Origin: Pseudomonas pergaminensis
GTDB lineage: Bacteria > Pseudomonadota > Gammaproteobacteria > Pseudomonadales > Pseudomonadaceae
Assembly: GCF_024112395.2 (NCBI RefSeq)
Contig: NZ_CP078013.2
Coordinates: 1,984,001 to 2,048,000, forward strand
Direction: 5' to 3'
Length of the DNA stretch: 64,000 bases
Positions 61,289 to 64,000 of the stretch are shown here, in pieces (position 1 is the first letter of the stretch; the number at the start of each line of letters is the position of its first letter). The translations under genes were made by a program, and so were the position numbers. A model generated the notes under the pieces. That model saw nothing but the letters and a program-made list of their open reading frames with translations. It was not told where the DNA came from and searched no databases.

Positions 61289-62140
61289 ATGAAGATGCGA
61301 CGACTCTTGGGCGCAGCTGCCACTCTGGTAGTTGCGATGAGCTCCACACTGGCCAGCGCCGACAGCAAGACCCTGAGCATCGGCTATGTGGACGGCTGGT
61401 CCGACAGCGTAGCTACCACCCACGTGGCGGCAGAAGTGATCAAGGCCAAGCTCGGTTATGACGTCAAGCTGCAAGCGGTCGCCACCGGGATCATGTGGCA
61501 GGGTGTGGCCACCGGCAAGCTCGACGCCATGCTATCTGCCTGGCTGCCGGTGACCCACGGTGAGTACTGGGCCAAGAACAAGGACAAGGTGGTCGACTAC
61601 GGCCCCAACTTCAAAGACGCGAAGATCGGCCTGATCGTACCGGAGTACGTCAAGGCCAAGTCCATCGAAGATCTCAAGACCGACACCACCTTCAAGAACA
61701 AGATCGTCGGCATCGACGCCGGTTCAGGCGTGATGCTCAAGACCGACGAGGCGATCAAGGCCTATGGCCTGGACTACAAGCTGCAAGCCAGCTCGGGTGC
61801 GGCGATGATCGCCGAGCTGACCCGTGCCGAAGACAAACAGGAATCCATTGCGGTCACCGGTTGGGTGCCACACTGGATGTTCGCCAAGTGGAAACTGCGT
61901 TTCCTGGACGATCCAAAAGGGATTTATGGTGCTGCTGAAACCGTCAACAGCATCGGCAGCAAGGGCCTGGAGAAGAAAGCGCCGGAAGTCGCGGCCTTCC
62001 TGAAGAAATTCCAATGGGCCTCCAAGGATGAAATCGGCGAAGTCATGCTGGCGATTCAAGAAGGCGCCAAGCCTGATGCAGCGGCCAAGGATTGGGTCGC
62101 CAAGCACCCTGAGCGTGTCGCCGAGTGGACCGGTAAGTAA
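61289..62140 (+). CDS. Glycine betaine/choline-type ABC transporter substrate-binding protein
   Basis: A 283-residue periplasmic protein of the OpuAC/ProX family: signal peptide ending TLASADSK, then LSIGYVDGWSDSVATTHVAA, MWQGVATGKLDAMLSAWLPVTHGEYW and ITGWVPHWMFAKWKLRF-like VTGWVPHWMFAKWKLRF. The Trp residues fit the aromatic cage that binds quaternary ammonium groups. No permease or ATPase gene is beside it, so it must work with a transporter encoded elsewhere. ATG 61289 follows GGGGAAG. Confidence 0.92.
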   Translation: MKMRRLLGAAATLVVAMSSTLASADSKTLSIGYVDGWSDSVATTHVAAEVIKAKLGYDVKLQAVATGIMWQGVATGKLDAMLSAWLPVTHGEYWAKNKDKVVDYGPNFKDAKIGLIVPEYVKAKSIEDLKTDTTFKNKIVGIDAGSGVMLKTDEAIKAYGLDYKLQASSGAAMIAELTRAEDKQESIAVTGWVPHWMFAKWKLRFLDDPKGIYGAAETVNSIGSKGLEKKAPEVAAFLKKFQWASKDEIGEVMLAIQEGAKPDAAAKDWVAKHPERVAEWTGK

Positions 62141-62174
62141 CCAATAACCGGTAGAAAGTACGCCGCAGACCTAA

Positions 62175-62264
62175 TGTGGGGGCGGGCTTGCTCGCGAAAG
62201 CAGTGTGTCAGTCGATGCATAAGTTGACTGAACCACTGCATTCGCAAGCAAGCCCGCTCCCACA
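62175..62264. repeat. REPIN
   Basis: TGTGGGGGCGGGCTTGCTCGCGAA with its partner, each arm with one or two changed bases. T6 follows the right arm, so it probably ends the betaine-binding transcript. Confidence 0.88.
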
Positions 62265-62424
62265 TTTTTTCGCCTGTATTTCAGGCTGCTGTTTATTTGT
62301 TCGCCGCAAAACTTGCGAAGTTGCTATCTCCTTCTACTACTAAGGTCGTCTGGAACCTCTACGGCAGCCGCATACAGTGGATACGTTCCAATAATAAAAA
62401 AGCTGTGCTGCGAGGATAAAAACA

Positions 62425-62736
62425 ATGAACGACAGCATTTACCTCTCGATTCAAAACAGCCCGCGTTTCAAGGAGCTGGTGAGAAAAAGGGAAAGGTTCG
62501 CCTGGATTCTCTCGGCGATCATGCTAGGGCTTTACTCCGCTTTCATCCTGTTGATTGCCTATGGGCCACAAGTACTGGGGGCCAAGCTCAGCCCCGGTTC
62601 GTCGATTACCTGGGGCATTCCCCTGGGCGTCGGGCTGATTGTGTCCGCCTTCATCCTGACCGGCATCTACGTGCGCCGGGCCAATGGCGAGTTTGACGAC
62701 CTGAACAATGCGATTCTCAAGGAGGCTGCGCAATGA
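62425..62736 (+). CDS. DUF485-family inner-membrane protein (YjcH-like)
   Basis: A 103-residue protein with two membrane helices ([46 protein letters not shown]) and the DUF485 pattern ([28 protein letters not shown]). In E. coli yjcH lies between acs and actP. Its stop overlaps the actP ATG (ATGA), so the two are coupled; it may assist the symporter. Confidence 0.94.
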   Translation: MNDSIYLSIQNSPRFKELVRKRERFAWILSAIMLGLYSAFILLIAYGPQVLGAKLSPGSSITWGIPLGVGLIVSAFILTGIYVRRANGEFDDLNNAILKEAAQ

Positions 62737-64000
62737 TCCGGCGTCTACTGGCAGTATTCGGCGCTTCGCTCTTTGCCCCGGCCGTTTGGGCGGCGGACGC
62801 ATTGACCGGTGAAGTGCACAAGCAACCCCTGAACGTTTCCGCCATCGTGATGTTCGTCGCGTTCGTCGGCGCCACCCTGTGCATCACCTACTGGGCCTCC
62901 AAGCGCAACAAGTCGGCGGCCGACTACTATGCGGCCGGCGGCAAGATCACCGGTTTCCAGAACGGCCTGGCGATTGCCGGTGACTACATGTCGGCGGCGT
63001 CCTTCCTGGGGATTTCCGCGCTGGTCTACACCTCTGGTTATGACGGCCTGATCTACTCGATCGGCTTCCTGGTGGGCTGGCCGATCATTCTGTTCCTGAT
63101 CGCCGAGCGCCTGCGTAACCTGGGCAAGTACACCTTTGCCGACGTGGCGTCCTATCGCTTGGGGCAGACCCAGATTCGCAGCCTCTCGGCCTGTGGCTCG
63201 CTGGTGGTGGTGGCGTTCTACCTGATCGCGCAGATGGTCGGTGCGGGCAAGCTGATTCAGCTGCTGTTCGGCCTGGACTACCACGTTGCGGTGATCCTGG
63301 TCGGTATCTTGATGGTGATGTATGTACTGTTCGGCGGCATGCTGGCGACCACCTGGGTACAGATCATCAAGGCTGTATTGCTGCTGTCCGGTGCCTCGTT
63401 CATGGCACTGATGGTGATGAAGCACGTCAACTTCGACTTCAATACCCTGTTCTCCGAGGCGATCAAGGTTCACCCTAAAGGTGAGGCGATCATGAGCCCC
63501 GGCGGCTTGGTGAAAGACCCGATTTCCGCGTTCTCCCTCGGGCTTGCGCTGATGTTCGGTACGGCTGGCCTGCCACACATCCTGATGCGCTTCTTTACCG
63601 TCAGCGACGCTAAAGAAGCGCGTAAGAGCGTGTTCTATGCCACTGGTTTCATCGGTTACTTCTACATCCTGACCTTCATCATTGGCTTTGGCGCGATCCT
63701 GCTGGTCAGCACCAACCCGGCGTTCAAGGATGCGGCAGGCGCCTTGCTGGGCGGCAACAACATGGCGGCGGTGCACCTGGCCAATGCGGTGGGTGGCAGT
63801 ATCTTCCTGGGCTTCATCTCGGCCGTGGCCTTCGCCACCATCCTCGCGGTGGTTGCCGGCTTGACCCTGGCCGGTGCGTCGGCGGTGTCCCATGACCTGT
63901 ACGCCAGCGTGATCAAGAAAGGCAAGGCCAACGACAAGGATGAGATTCGCGTTTCGAAAATCACCACCGTTGCCTTGGGCGTCCTGGCGATTGGCCTGGG
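62733..64000 (+). CDS. actP: Cation/acetate symporter (5' part)
   Basis: A sodium:solute symporter family protein open to the right edge; 422 codons are visible of about 550. It has a signal-like N-terminus ([14 protein letters not shown]), then SSS-family segments [51 protein letters not shown] and [25 protein letters not shown] in part. With the DUF485 gene upstream, ActP (acetate, glycolate uptake) is the natural call. Its end lies outside the window. Confidence 0.95.
   Translation, partial: MIRRLLAVFGASLFAPAVWAADALTGEVHKQPLNVSAIVMFVAFVGATLCITYWASKRNKSAADYYAAGGKITGFQNGLAIAGDYMSAASFLGISALVYTSGYDGLIYSIGFLVGWPIILFLIAERLRNLGKYTFADVASYRLGQTQIRSLSACGSLVVVAFYLIAQMVGAGKLIQLLFGLDYHVAVILVGILMVMYVLFGGMLATTWVQIIKAVLLLSGASFMALMVMKHVNFDFNTLFSEAIKVHPKGEAIMSPGGLVKDPISAFSLGLALMFGTAGLPHILMRFFTVSDAKEARKSVFYATGFIGYFYILTFIIGFGAILLVSTNPAFKDAAGALLGGNNMAAVHLANAVGGSIFLGFISAVAFATILAVVAGLTLAGASAVSHDLYASVIKKGKANDKDEIRVSKITTVALGVLAIGL

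Noticed and set aside
14946..62264. CRISPR array or insertion sequences made of the repeated GGGCTTGCTCGCGA units
   Set aside because: Copies are scattered, come as inverted pairs between genes, have no regular spacers and no cas genes; they are REPINs.

Overview
The window is a chromosomal segment of a Pseudomonas, most likely of the P. fluorescens group. The grounds are high-GC coding sequence, gene families and gene order typical of that genus (ccmABCDEFGHI, the phn C-P lyase operon, gcl-hyi-glxR-ttuD-pykF), and many copies of one imperfect inverted repeat built on TGTGGGAGCGGGCTTGCTCGCGA, which is the REP/REPIN type of this group. No rRNA, tRNA, CRISPR array, prophage or intact insertion sequence was seen. 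Species assignment is inference.

Layout. 1-3.3 kb: 5' part of a BvgS-type sensor kinase, its LuxR-type response regulator and a stand-alone receiver protein. 3.4-7.1 kb: dGTPase-like enzyme, EAL phosphodiesterase, and a three-gene ElaB/YqjD-YqjE-type operon. 7.1-8.7 kb: an ammonium transporter behind a sigma-54 promoter and a long, strongly structured leader. 8.7-15 kb: CPA2 antiporter, glutaredoxin-like protein, a small unknown gene with a perfect LexA-type box, a pseudouridine synthase, a small lipoprotein, and molybdenum-cofactor genes mobA, moaB, moeA. 15-17 kb: FlhB-C-like and FliK-like pair. 17.1-24.1 kb: complete cytochrome c maturation operon, including the small ccmD. 24.5-25.1 kb: a decayed spacer with REP debris and the tail of a dead gene.

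25.1-35.6 kb: complete C-P lyase system (phnCDEFGHIJKLMNP) with a Pho-box-like site upstream; it imports phosphonates and breaks their C-P bond to yield phosphate. 35.6-36.5 kb: a LysR regulator. 36.7-41.2 kb: an accessory, AT-richer island with HicAB and two tandem serralysin-like metallopeptidases with unusual C-termini. 41.3-46.2 kb: MFS exporter, periplasmic protein, sulfate-binding protein, ion channel and urea transporter.

46.4-53.6 kb: the glyoxylate-to-pyruvate route (gcl, hyi, glxR, ttuD, pykF, all on the minus strand) and a divergent GlcG/HbpS-like gene. Two identical TTGTATACAA palindromes lie in the divergent region. REPINs sit between several of these genes. 53.6-54.4 kb: a REP-associated tyrosine transposase (RAYT) flanked by REPs. 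54.4-64 kb: TetR regulator, DUF808 protein, a DUF805 gene broken by one in-frame TAA, an MlaA-like protein with an alpha/beta hydrolase partner, a small membrane protein, a 35-bp perfect inverted repeat, a GH17 glucan enzyme, an orphan betaine-binding protein, and DUF485 plus the 5' part of actP (acetate symporter), which runs off the window.

The observations judged most worth follow-up are the structured leader of the ammonium transporter, the tandem atypical serralysins, the LexA-box gene of unknown function, and the REPIN/RAYT pattern.
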